From Paracoccaceae bacterium (GTDB lineage Bacteria > Pseudomonadota > Alphaproteobacteria > Rhodobacterales > Rhodobacteraceae): DNA of 64,000 nucleotides. The notes under the pieces were generated by a model, which was not told the DNA's origin, did not search any database, and worked only from the letters and a program-made list of their open reading frames with translations. The stretch covers positions 1,116,001-1,180,000 of the forward strand of contig JACKKD010000001.1 in the NCBI GenBank assembly GCA_020637675.1, written 5' to 3'. Shown piece by piece: positions 25,328-33,132 of this stretch. How positions within the stretch are numbered: position 1 is the stretch's first letter; every line of letters starts with the position of its first letter. The translations under genes and the position numbers were made by a program.

Positions 25328-26344
25328 TCAACGGAACGGCGGAGTGTAGAGCAATCCGCCTTGCGTCCACTGCGCGTTCAGGCCGCGCGCAAGGCCGATC
25401 GGGGTCGATTCGCCGATGCTTGCCGCGAAGACTTCACCGTAGTTGCCGGTGGCGGCAATCGCGCGCTTCGCCCAGTCCTTGTCAAGCCCGATCATCGTGC
25501 CGAGGTCGCCCTCGGTGCCGAGCATACGGTTGATCTCGGGGTTGTTCGTGCCCTTGGACAGTTCTTCGACGTTGGCCGAGGTCACGCCATACTCTTCCGC
25601 CGCGATCAGCGCGTTGAGCGTCCAGCGAACGATGTCCGCCCACTGGTCGTCGCCGTGCCGCACGAGCGGACCGAGCGGCTCCTTCGAGATGATCTCCGGC
25701 AGGATGATGTGGTTTTCCGGATCGGCGAAGACGGCGCGCGTCGCGGCGAGGCCCGAGGCGTCGGTCGTGTAGGCATCGCAGGCGCCGGCGAGATATTGCT
25801 GCTCGCCCTCGGCGTTCGTGTTGATCGGAACCGGCTGGTAGGTCATGTTGTTGACCTTGAAGAAGTCAGCCAGGTTGAGTTCCGTGGTGGTGCCGGTCTG
25901 GATGCAGACGGTTGCGCCATCAAGTTCCTTGGCCGAGGAAACGCCAAGGTCCTTGCGGACCATGAACCCCTGTCCGTCGTAGTAGTTGACACCGACGAAG
26001 GTGAACTTGAGATCGGTATCGCGCGAGAAGGTCCACGTGGTGTTGCGCGACAGAAGGTCGATCTCGCCCGAGGCGAGCGCGGTGAACCGGGTCTCGCCGG
26101 TGGTCGGCACGTACTTGACCTTCGAGGCATCGCCCAGCACGGCGGCGGCGACGGCCTTGCAGACCGCCACGTCGAAGCCCTGCCAGTTGCCGTTCGCGTC
26201 CGGAGCGGCAAAGCCGACGAGGCCCGTGTTCACGCCGCAGATGAGCTCGCCCCGGGCCTTCACGTCGTCGAGCGTAGCGGCCGAAGCGAAGCCAGCCAGA
26301 ACGGTGGTCGCGGCCAACGTCCCGAGGAATGCGGATTTCTTCAT
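25328..26344 (-). CDS. aapJ: General L-amino-acid ABC transporter, periplasmic binding protein
   Basis: This 338-residue protein has a signal peptide of about 22 residues (MKKSAFLGTLAATTVLAGF, cleavage after ASA). The mature part begins ATLDDVKARGELICGVN, the classic start of family 3 amino-acid binding proteins, with the substrate-binding lobe motifs GFDVAVCKAVAAAV, TGETRFTALASGEIDLLSRN and YLAGACDAYTTDASGL. It captures a broad range of L-amino acids for AapQMP. Length matches AapJ. The ~220-base region upstream (26345-26571) has no gene and probably holds the operon promoter, but no clear hexamers stand out. Confidence 0.96.
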   Translation of the reverse strand: MKKSAFLGTLAATTVLAGFASAATLDDVKARGELICGVNTGLVGFAAPDANGNWQGFDVAVCKAVAAAVLGDASKVKYVPTTGETRFTALASGEIDLLSRNTTWTFSRDTDLKFTFVGVNYYDGQGFMVRKDLGVSSAKELDGATVCIQTGTTTELNLADFFKVNNMTYQPVPINTNAEGEQQYLAGACDAYTTDASGLAATRAVFADPENHIILPEIISKEPLGPLVRHGDDQWADIVRWTLNALIAAEEYGVTSANVEELSKGTNNPEINRMLGTEGDLGTMIGLDKDWAKRAIAATGNYGEVFAASIGESTPIGLARGLNAQWTQGGLLYTPPFR

Positions 26345-26571
26345 ACTTACCTCTTCCTGAGTTGCCGTCTCCCCAGACGGCGGTTGAGGCCAGGTGGTCC
26401 TGGCGCTGTTTATTGGTCCTCCGCCCGTCTGGCGGGCAAGGACCCGAGTAGGCGAAGTCTTGCCGGATGCGCTTCTCGCGTCAAGGATGCAATCCGCGCT
26501 TCGCCGGCTCCGGCGCCCATTTTGATCATTTACGATTGGATCGTGCACGGATCGTCAGGTCGCGCGCAATT

Positions 26572-27291
26572 TTATGCCTCGGGCATGCCCGCGAGCCGCC
26601 AGAATGTGACAGCGAGGAGAAAATCCCTGCGCTTGCGCTCCGCGGCCTCGGTCGCCTCCTCGTCCTCGCCCCACAGGGCGGCCTGCCAGTCCTCATCGAA
26701 TCGCGACAGGCGCCAGAGGTCGTCAGGGTCAGATCCGTTGCCCGTCGCGGCAAGGCCGAGCACGAGCGAGCCGGTCAGGGCGACGAGATCGTGCAGCGCG
26801 GCAAGTTGAAACGGCGAGCAGGCAAAGACCAGCTTCGCCAGTCGCGCGACCGCCTCGGCGGGCTGCGCGATTGGCACGACGCCCTCGGTGGTTGCAAGCC
26901 GCGCGCCATAGGTCCGCTCGGCCCAGGCGAGCATCGGATCCCAGGCCTCGGCCTGCGCCCGGGCGAGCGGATCGGCGGCCGTGGCGCGGTAGCACAGGAG
27001 ATCCGATGCGCCATAGGCCGCGATCATCGCCGCCACCTCGTCGAACTGCGTCGCCACCTTGTCGATCGCCGCATTGGCCGCGCGGGTGACGGGCATTCTC
27101 CGTGGGTCGATGGCGTTGTCGACAGCAGCCCACTCGGCCGCCACCGCCTCGGCCATGGCACGGGTCGGAAGGACGAGCGGACGTTTCGCCGGGGTTTTCA
27201 CCGGCCGCGCGTCGAGCCGGACGGCGAAGCCGCCGCCCTCCTGCACGACCGTCACCGCCTTCCAGAACCGTTTCGCCTTCCAGCCGGTCAT
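26572..27291 (-). CDS. ATP12-family F1-ATPase assembly chaperone
   Basis: This 239-residue protein resembles mitochondrial Atp12, which protects the alpha subunit during F1 assembly and is found in Alphaproteobacteria. It opens with KAKRFWKAVTVVQEGGGFAVRLDARPVKTPAKRPLVLP (family core). Later come the TRAANAAIDKVA helix and the C-terminal ERKRRDFLLAVTFWRLA. No catalytic motif is expected. It overlaps the HAD gene by 4 bases, as the last gene of rarA-crcB-rluC-HAD-atp12. Confidence 0.9.
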   Translation of the reverse strand: MTGWKAKRFWKAVTVVQEGGGFAVRLDARPVKTPAKRPLVLPTRAMAEAVAAEWAAVDNAIDPRRMPVTRAANAAIDKVATQFDEVAAMIAAYGASDLLCYRATAADPLARAQAEAWDPMLAWAERTYGARLATTEGVVPIAQPAEAVARLAKLVFACSPFQLAALHDLVALTGSLVLGLAATGNGSDPDDLWRLSRFDEDWQAALWGEDEEATEAAERKRRDFLLAVTFWRLAGMPEA

Positions 27292-27962
27292 GCCGCCCTC
27301 CAGAGATCGTCGAGCACCGGCAAGAGATCGGAGAATCGCGCGATCACACGGTCGGCGCCGGCCGCGGCAAGCCCGGCGGCGGGATGATAGCCCCAGGCGA
27401 CGCCCACCGTCGCCATGCCGGCGGCCCGACCCATCTCGATGTCGAACGTCGTGTCGCCGATCATCACGCCCCGGGCGGCCTCGGTCCCCGTCTCGGCCAG
27501 TGCCGCGCGGAGCATCGAGGGGTGCGGCTTCGACGGATGGTCGTCGGCGACCTGGGTCGTGACGAAATGCCCGCCGAGGCCGTGCAAATCGAGAACATGG
27601 GAAAGGCCCCGGCGCGACTTTCCCGTGGCGACGCCGAGAACCACCTCGGGCCGCGAGCGGAGCGCCCGAAGTGCCTCGGCGGCGCCGGGAAAGAGCGGCG
27701 AGACGGTCCGGGCGCGGAGCTGGCCGAAGCTTTCCTTGTAGGCCGCCACGATACCCGCGCGCGCCCCTTCGGAAAGGTGCGGCACCAGACGCTCCACGGC
27801 GACCGGGAGCGAAAGGCCGACGATCGACAGCACCGCCTCGCGCCCGGGCAGCGTCACGCCGATGGCGGCGAAGGCGTGTTCCATCGCGGCAAGGATGTGG
27901 TTCTGGCTGTCGATCAGCGTGCCGTCCACGTCGAAGACGACGAGCCTGAGATCGGCCGTCAT
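27288..27962 (-). CDS. HAD-family hydrolase, phosphoglycolate-phosphatase-like
   Basis: This 224-residue HAD-IA protein has motif I DVDGTLIDS (nucleophile aspartate at residue 11 or so), motif II in ATGKSRRGL, a lysine in KPHP and motif IV GDTTFDIEMGRAAG. The helical cap lies between motifs I and II. Substrates of such proteins include 2-phosphoglycolate, sugar phosphates and PPi; sequence alone does not decide. The start ATG at 27962 overlaps the rluC stop by 4 bases. Confidence 0.85.
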   Translation of the reverse strand: MTADLRLVVFDVDGTLIDSQNHILAAMEHAFAAIGVTLPGREAVLSIVGLSLPVAVERLVPHLSEGARAGIVAAYKESFGQLRARTVSPLFPGAAEALRALRSRPEVVLGVATGKSRRGLSHVLDLHGLGGHFVTTQVADDHPSKPHPSMLRAALAETGTEAARGVMIGDTTFDIEMGRAAGMATVGVAWGYHPAAGLAAAGADRVIARFSDLLPVLDDLWRAA

Positions 27963-29008
27963 GTCTCCTCCGCGAAGGGATCGGCGGGAACGTCCGCTTC
28001 GGACCATCCGAGCGTCTTCCATGTGCGTTTCATGTGGTCCGGCAACGGCGCGGTCAGGGTGATGCGCTTGCCGCTGATCGGGTGGTCGAAACTGATCGAG
28101 CGGGCGTGGAGGTGAAGCTTGCGGCTGATCTCGCCGCCAAGCTGGGCGCCCCAGCCGTCGCCGAGGTTCTCCTGCCCGGAGCCGCCATACTTGCCGTCGC
28201 CGACGATCGGATGGCCCAACTCGGCCATGTGGGCGCGAAGCTGATGAGTCCGGCCCGTGATCGGCACCAGCGCCACCCAGGCCGCGCGGCTGCCGAGCGC
28301 GTCAAGGACGGCGTAGTCCGTGGTCGCGCGCTTCGCGCCTTCGGTCTCGTCCACCTTCGCCGGATGAACGGCGACCATCTTCTCACCCTCGCCGCCCCGG
28401 CCGTGGCCCGGTGCCTTGACGAGGCCGAAGCGGACCGTGCCCATCTTCGGCGACGGCACGCCGGCGACGGCAGCCCAGTAGATCTTGCGCGTGCTGCGCG
28501 AGCGGAACGCCTCGGACAACGCCCGGGCCACGCGATCCGTGCGGGCGAGGAGGAGGACGCCCGAGGTGTCCTTGTCGAGCCGGTGCACGAGTTTCGGGCG
28601 ATCCTTGTAGCCGAAGGTCAACGCCTCGGCGAGGCCATCGACGTGGCGCCCGCCCTGCCCCGAGCCGCCCTGCGACGGCAGGCCCGGCGGCTTGTTGAGC
28701 GCGATGATGTGCTCGTCCTTCCAGAGGACGGCCGCCTGGATCATCCGCGCGTCGGCGTCGGTGATCCCGGCCTCGGGTTTCGGCGCGGTCGCGGGCGCCG
28801 CCTTCGGCAGCGGGGGGACGCGGACCTGCTGGCCCGGCATGACGCGGGTGGAGGCCTTCACACGGCCCCCGTCGACACGGATCTGCCCGGTGCGGCAGAG
28901 CTTTTCAACCTGGCCTTGCGTGATCTCGGGGAAGCGCTTCTTCAGCCAGCGGTCGAGCCGGGCCTCGCCCTCGGCTTCGGCAACGGTCAGGGTCACGACG
29001 CCGTTCAC
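27959..29008 (-). CDS. RluA-family 23S rRNA pseudouridine synthase
   Basis: This 349-residue enzyme has an S4 RNA-binding domain at its N-terminus (ARLDRWLKKRFPEITQG, residues 16-32) and a synthase domain. The catalytic aspartate is in HRLDKDTSGVLL (about residue 142). RluC-type proteins modify several positions in 23S rRNA; an S4 plus RluA layout and the length match RluC, but RluD is not excluded. A proline/alanine-rich linker (PPLPKAAPATAPKP) separates the domains. It overlaps the HAD and crcB genes by 4 bases each. Confidence 0.85.
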   Translation of the reverse strand: MNGVVTLTVAEAEGEARLDRWLKKRFPEITQGQVEKLCRTGQIRVDGGRVKASTRVMPGQQVRVPPLPKAAPATAPKPEAGITDADARMIQAAVLWKDEHIIALNKPPGLPSQGGSGQGGRHVDGLAEALTFGYKDRPKLVHRLDKDTSGVLLLARTDRVARALSEAFRSRSTRKIYWAAVAGVPSPKMGTVRFGLVKAPGHGRGGEGEKMVAVHPAKVDETEGAKRATTDYAVLDALGSRAAWVALVPITGRTHQLRAHMAELGHPIVGDGKYGGSGQENLGDGWGAQLGGEISRKLHLHARSISFDHPISGKRITLTAPLPDHMKRTWKTLGWSEADVPADPFAEET

Positions 29009-29382
29009 GCGAAGATGCCCCGCGCGGCCACCACCCCGGCGAAGATGCCGGCGAGGGACAGGATGACGGATCCTGCGACATAGGCGGCCGCAAGGCTGGC
29101 CTGCCCCCGCTCCCAGAGCGTGAGCGCATCGAGCGAGAAAGCCGAGAAGGTGGTGAAGCCGCCGAGAACCCCGGTCATCAGCAAGGGTGCGAGCCGCGTC
29201 GCGTCCTTGTGGGCGAGGGTTACGACGAGCGCGCCCATGAGAAACGAGCCGAGGACGTTCACCACGACAGTCGCCCAGGGGAAGCCCGGGCCGATCAGCC
29301 GCATCGTGCCCACGTTGACAAGATAGCGCGCAGACGCGCCGAGCGCGCCGCCGAGGGCAACCTGGAGAAGGGTCTGGACCAT
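29005..29382 (-). CDS. crcB: Fluoride efflux channel CrcB/Fluc
   Basis: This 125-residue membrane protein has four helices and the Fluc signature GGALGASARYLV (residues 10-21), followed by GTLVVNVLGSF-like VVVNVLGSFLMG and GVLGGFTTFSAFSLD, with the phenylalanine box and sodium site region. It forms a dimeric fluoride channel in the inner membrane. An ATG at 29382 is preceded by AGGAGC. No fluoride riboswitch was recognised in the 114-base gap to rarA. It is cotranscribed with rluC. Confidence 0.93.
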   Translation of the reverse strand: MVQTLLQVALGGALGASARYLVNVGTMRLIGPGFPWATVVVNVLGSFLMGALVVTLAHKDATRLAPLLMTGVLGGFTTFSAFSLDALTLWERGQASLAAAYVAGSVILSLAGIFAGVVAARGIFA

Positions 29383-29496
29383 GGCGCTCCTCTGACGCGC
29401 GGCCGCCGGGAAGTCAACCGGGCAAGGGCGCTGGCCACCCCCTCCGGGCCTCACCGCACGGTCACGCGCAATAATGATCCGGCCACGCTGGAGCGG

Positions 29497-30810
29497 TCAG
29501 CGATTGCGCTCGGCGCGAAGCTTGGCGAACCAGTCGAGGCGCTTTTTCAGTTCGCGTTCGTAGCCGCGCTCGACCGGCTGGTAAAGCAGCGGGCGTTTCA
29601 TCGCGTCGGGGAAGTAGTTCTGCCCCGAGAAGGCATCCTCGGCGTCATGGTCGTAGGCATAACCCGCGCCGTAGCCCTGATCCTTCATCAGCCGCGTTGG
29701 TGCGTTCAGGATGTGCTTCGGCGGCGGCTCCGACCCGGTCTTGCGCGCCAGATCGCGGGCGGCCTTGTAGGCGACGTAGCCTGCGTTCGACTTCGGCGCG
29801 AGCGCGAGGTAGGTCACCGCCTGCGCCAGCGCCAACTCGCCCTCGGGGCTGCCGAGGCGTTCGTAGACCTCCCAGGCATGAAGGCAGAGCGACTGTGCCT
29901 GCGGGTCGGCAAGGCCGATGTCCTCCACCGCCATGCGGGTCAGCCGGCGCGCGAGGAAACGGGGGTCCTCGCCGCCTTCGAGCATCCGTGCGAACCAGTA
30001 AAGCGCCGCGTCGGGGTCCGAGCCGCGGACCGATTTGTGCAGGGCCGAGATGAGGTTGTAGTGCTCGTCGCCGGACTTGTCGTATTTCGCCGCGCGCCGC
30101 ATCAGGCGGCTTGCGAGCGCCTCCGTCGTGATCGGCGTGGACAGTTTCCAGGCGGCGACCTGCTCGATGAGGTTGAGAAGCGCGCGGCCGTCGCCGTCGG
30201 CCATCTCGATCAGCGCGGCACGGGCGTCACCCGTCAGGGGCAGGGCGTGGCCGAGTTCCTTCTCGGCCCGCTGGGCCAGACGCTCGAGATCGGCGGGCGA
30301 GAGGCGTTCGAGGACGATCACCTGCGCCCGGCTGAGAAGGGCCGCGTTCAGCTCGAACGAGGGGTTTTCCGTGGTGGCGCCCACGAGGACGATGGTGCCA
30401 TCCTCCATGTGCGGCAGGAATCCGTCCTGCTGGGCCTTGTTGAAGCGGTGGATCTCATCGACGAACAGGAGCGTTCCGCGCCCCTGCGCGCGGCGGAGCT
30501 TCGCCGCCTCGAAGACCTTCCTCAGGTCCGGCACGCCGGTGAAGATCGCGCTGATCTGGACGAAGGCGAGGTCGGTCGCATCGGCAAGAAGCCGCGCGAT
30601 GGTCGTCTTGCCGACGCCGGGCGGCCCCCAGAGGATGAGCGAGGAAAGGCTGCCCGCGGCAAGCATGGCGCCGAGCGGGCCCTCGGGCGACAGCACCTTG
30701 TCCTGGCCGATGACCTCGGCAAGCGCACGCGGGCGCAGCCGGTCGGCCAGGGGGCGCGGATGGGCGGTGTCGGGCGCAGCGGTGGCGGCTCGGTCGAAGA
30801 GGTCGGACAT
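29497..30810 (-). CDS. rarA: Replication-associated recombination protein A
   Basis: This 437-residue AAA+ ATPase (MgsA/RarA, related to WRNIP1) acts at stalled forks with SSB. Walker A is GPPGVGKTT (about residues 61-69), Walker B is LLFVDEIHRFNKAQQD, and sensor 1 is GATTENPSFELN. The C-terminal part forms the tetramerisation and lid domains (MLEGGEDPRFLARRL). Length is normal. It precedes crcB in the same direction with a 114-base gap. Confidence 0.95.
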   Translation of the reverse strand: MSDLFDRAATAAPDTAHPRPLADRLRPRALAEVIGQDKVLSPEGPLGAMLAAGSLSSLILWGPPGVGKTTIARLLADATDLAFVQISAIFTGVPDLRKVFEAAKLRRAQGRGTLLFVDEIHRFNKAQQDGFLPHMEDGTIVLVGATTENPSFELNAALLSRAQVIVLERLSPADLERLAQRAEKELGHALPLTGDARAALIEMADGDGRALLNLIEQVAAWKLSTPITTEALASRLMRRAAKYDKSGDEHYNLISALHKSVRGSDPDAALYWFARMLEGGEDPRFLARRLTRMAVEDIGLADPQAQSLCLHAWEVYERLGSPEGELALAQAVTYLALAPKSNAGYVAYKAARDLARKTGSEPPPKHILNAPTRLMKDQGYGAGYAYDHDAEDAFSGQNYFPDAMKRPLLYQPVERGYERELKKRLDWFAKLRAERNR

Positions 30811-30852
30811 GTCCCGACACTACATCGCGTCGCGGCCGCCGGAAAGGCGGCC

Positions 30853-30881
30853 CGGCGGCCGGTCGGGGTACCCGGCCGCCG
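30853..30881 (-). terminator. Possible terminator after luxI
   Basis: CGGCGGCCGG and CCGGCCGCCG pair perfectly across a 9-base loop, 15 bases after the luxI stop codon. There is no U-tract. Confidence 0.4.
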
Positions 30882-30895
30882 AATGGCTGGCATGT

Positions 30896-31486
30896 TCAGT
30901 GCATCTTTGCCGCAAGATCGATCTGGACGCACTGGTAGTCGCCGTCGTCGATGAACATCACCGGACCGACGCCCGTGGCCGTCAGCCCGCAGCGGCCATA
31001 CCAGCGCGGCCAGTTTGCCGGCGTGATGGCGATCAGCTGGGTGGCGCCGACCTCGCGGGCGGATCTCACCATCGCATCGACCATGTAACCGTGGACGCGC
31101 CGCCGGATCGACTGCGGCACGGTGTGCAGCACGAACACGCGCGTGCATTCCCAGATGTTGGCATCGACGGGCGCTTCCTCGTAGAGGAGATCGGAGGGAA
31201 GGCTGGCGAGGAGCCCGCGCTGCGCATCGCGGATCATGTAGCTGTAGATGCCGCACTTCGCCGTCGTGGGCGTCAGCCGGATGCCGGCATAGACCTGTCC
31301 GGTGTGGTCGTGGATGGCGATCCAGCGGCTCGCCGGTGTGTCGTACTGATCGTACTCCATGTCGAGCGCTTCGGGCAGGTTCCACCGCTTCTCGACGATG
31401 AAGGACTGCTTTCGCGCCCGAAAGAGGTTAGCGAAGAGTTCTCCGTGGTTGTGGAGATTGGCAAAGGACAGGATTGTCGTGTTCAT
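30896..31486 (-). CDS. luxI: LuxI-family acyl-homoserine-lactone synthase
   Basis: This 196-residue protein makes an acyl-HSL signal from acyl-ACP and S-adenosylmethionine. The conserved LuxI residues are all present: R25, F29, W35, D46 and D49 in FRARKQSFIVEKRWNL...MEYDQYD, R70 in GIRLTPTT, and the Glu/Arg pair in NIWECTRVFV. The acyl chain length cannot be read. It lies downstream of and in the same direction as the luxR-type gene, separated by 63 bases. The synthase fold looks complete. Confidence 0.92.
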   Translation of the reverse strand: MNTTILSFANLHNHGELFANLFRARKQSFIVEKRWNLPEALDMEYDQYDTPASRWIAIHDHTGQVYAGIRLTPTTAKCGIYSYMIRDAQRGLLASLPSDLLYEEAPVDANIWECTRVFVLHTVPQSIRRRVHGYMVDAMVRSAREVGATQLIAITPANWPRWYGRCGLTATGVGPVMFIDDGDYQCVQIDLAAKMH

Positions 31487-31519
31487 GCGTAGACCCCCCG
31501 CTTCATAAACCCAGACAGC

Positions 31520-31531
31520 CCTGCTTGCAGG
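31520..31531. promoter_or_regulatory. Inverted repeat between luxR and luxI genes
   Basis: CCTGCTTGCAGG is a perfect 12-base inverted repeat about 34 bases before the luxI start. It is shorter than the usual 20-base lux box (CTG-N10-CAG), but the CTG...CAG ends match, so a LuxR-type operator is possible. Confidence 0.35.
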
Positions 31532-31549
31532 CGGGAAACCGTCATCGGA

Positions 31550-32161
31550 TCACATCAGCCTGTAGTCCTTGGCGCGCTGGATCGCCTCGGCCGTCGTCCG
31601 CGCGAGCAGCTTCTGCCGCGCGGACATGAGGCGAGCCTTGAGCGCGCTTTCGGAGATGTTCAGTTTGGCTGCTGCTGCCGCGTGGCGGTCCCCCGCAGCG
31701 ATCAGCCGCAGTGCTTCGATTTGAGCCGTCGTCAGACTTTCCGGCGGCTCCGTGATGTCATGGAGCCGGCGTACCAGATGCGCGATCTTCTCGACCTCGT
31801 CGTCGCGGAAGTCGCGGTCGGAACGCGCGAAACTCGAAATCGTCCGCGATCGGATCGGGCCGCAGGACACCGTCAGGCCAAAGGTCAGCCCGAAGGCCTT
31901 CGCCTCGGTGAAAAGGCCGAACGGATCGGGGACGTCGATCTCCGACCAGCGGCAGGCGCCTTCCTTGCTGAACCCCCAGGCGATCGTGGGGTCACGCAGC
32001 GCGTAGGCCTTCTCGGTGTAGTGATCCAGCCAGTCCTGATTGTAGTTCGAGAACTGCATCAGCGGCGAGGCATAGCGGATGTGCAGACCGATGAAATAGC
32101 CTGCCGGCGCCATCAGAGACAGCGAGTGAAGGATCGGATCGAGTGTTGGCATTCCGGACAT
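31550..32161 (-). CDS. luxR: LuxR-family autoinducer-binding regulator
   Basis: This 203-residue protein has the autoinducer pocket residues W, Y, D-P and W in QDWLDHYTEKAYALRDPTIAW and CRWSEIDVP (typical W57, Y61, D70/P71, W85 pattern). The C-terminal helix-turn-helix is LTTAQIEALRLIAAGDRHAAAAAKLNISESALKARL. It is about 30-40 residues shorter than TraR or LuxR, mostly at the N-terminus. The recognition helix lacks several usual residues, so specificity may differ. It is the probable receptor for the product of the downstream luxI gene. Confidence 0.88.
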   Translation of the reverse strand: MSGMPTLDPILHSLSLMAPAGYFIGLHIRYASPLMQFSNYNQDWLDHYTEKAYALRDPTIAWGFSKEGACRWSEIDVPDPFGLFTEAKAFGLTFGLTVSCGPIRSRTISSFARSDRDFRDDEVEKIAHLVRRLHDITEPPESLTTAQIEALRLIAAGDRHAAAAAKLNISESALKARLMSARQKLLARTTAEAIQRAKDYRLM

Positions 32162-32187
32162 GTCCTTTTAGACAAGTTGCTTTCAGG

Positions 32188-32424
32188 ATGGTCAACCGTA
32201 AATTGTGCGACGAACACTACTTCTTTCCGAGGGTTAGCATTTTGCGTACGATCAATCCCGGCCTTTTCGCCAGAGTCATGCGGCTCCCCGATTCCGCCCG
32301 GACCGACCTTCTCGAGTTCCTGGGCGCAACGCCAGTGGCGGACGCGCAACTTTCGCACATGATCGACGGCATCGCCGAGAAATTGCGTCGCGATGCGCGA
32401 CCGCCACGGGCCGAGGCGACCTGA
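32188..32424 (+). CDS. Possible small protein (78 aa), unknown
   Basis: This frame (MVNRKLCDEHYFFPRVSIL..., ending PPRAEAT) reads divergently from luxR. The middle, SARTDLLEFLGATPVADAQLSHMIDGIAEKLRRDAR, has the alternation of a folded helical peptide. A hairpin with a T-run lies 57 bases downstream (32481-32509). The ATG at 32188 has no strong ribosome-binding site, so an internal ATG at 32275 (49 residues) is also possible. No family is recognised. Confidence 0.4.
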   Translation: MVNRKLCDEHYFFPRVSILRTINPGLFARVMRLPDSARTDLLEFLGATPVADAQLSHMIDGIAEKLRRDARPPRAEAT

Positions 32425-32480
32425 CCGCGGTCGGCGCAAGCCACCACGAGCCTCCCAAGGCGCGATCCCTTCAAATGCCG

Positions 32481-32509
32481 AGCCCCGCCGGTTGTCCGGC
32501 GGGGCTTTT
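32481..32509. terminator. Bidirectional terminator between rplQ and the small plus-strand gene
   Basis: AGCCCCGCCGG and CCGGCGGGGCT form an 11-base perfect stem with a TTGT loop, followed by TTTT on the plus strand. It is 30-58 bases past the rplQ stop on the minus strand, where no U-run follows. It ends the plus-strand transcript best and may also stop the alpha operon. Confidence 0.65.
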
Positions 32510-32538
32510 CTGCAGTCCGGATAACTGGCACGGGCCGG

Positions 32539-32964
32539 TCAGGATTCGGCCTCTTCCTCGGCCTCGACGCGCGCCTTGTCCGCCGCGCCCTTGGCCGCCG
32601 GGTCGCGGTCCACGAATTCGACGATCGCCATCGGCGCCATGTCGCCATAGCGGAAACCGGCTTTCAGGATGCGCACGTAGCCGCCCTGCCGCTCCTTGTA
32701 GCGGGGCCCGAGGATCTCGAACAGGCGCGCGACATGCTTGTCCTGCTTCAGTTGCGCGGCCGCCAGCCGGCGGGCGTGCAGGTCGCCGCGCTTGGCGAGC
32801 GTGATGAGTTTCTCCACGATCGGACGCAGCTCCTTCGCCTTGGGAAGGGTGGTCTTGATCTGTTCGTGTTCGATGAGCGAACCGGCCATGTTGGCCCAGA
32901 GCGCCTTGCGATGCTCATGGGTGCGGTTCAGACGGCGGTAGCCGCGGGCGTGACGCATTTTCAA
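32539..32964 (-). CDS. rplQ: Large ribosomal subunit protein bL17
   Basis: This 141-residue protein (127 in E. coli) begins MRHARGYRRLNRTHEHRKAL, the L17 start, and contains PKAKELRPIVEKLITLAKRG. An acidic C-terminal tail (VEAEEEAES) accounts for the extra length. It is the last gene of the alpha operon, 168 bases after rpoA. Confidence 0.98.
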   Translation of the reverse strand: MKMRHARGYRRLNRTHEHRKALWANMAGSLIEHEQIKTTLPKAKELRPIVEKLITLAKRGDLHARRLAAAQLKQDKHVARLFEILGPRYKERQGGYVRILKAGFRYGDMAPMAIVEFVDRDPAAKGAADKARVEAEEEAES

Positions 32965-33132
32965 CTCCTATAGCGTTTTGCTTTGTCCGGCGGGCGTGGT
33001 CCTCGCACCGCTCTCCTTGGGGCTTGCGCCCGTTCAGGTCAAAACGGTCCACCGGACCCTTTTCTTCCCTTCGCTCCCCGCAACTGCGGGCATTTGCGGA
33101 GGCCGTCTAGGCGACGCCCCCCGCGAAGTCAA

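Noticed and set aside
29383..29496. A fluoride riboswitch upstream of crcB
   Set aside because: The 114-base gap shows no recognisable fluoride-aptamer sequence or fold, and crcB seems to be read through from rarA.
31487..31549. A full 20-base lux box upstream of luxI
   Set aside because: Only a 12-base inverted repeat is present; the longer consensus is not met, so it was kept as a tentative site.
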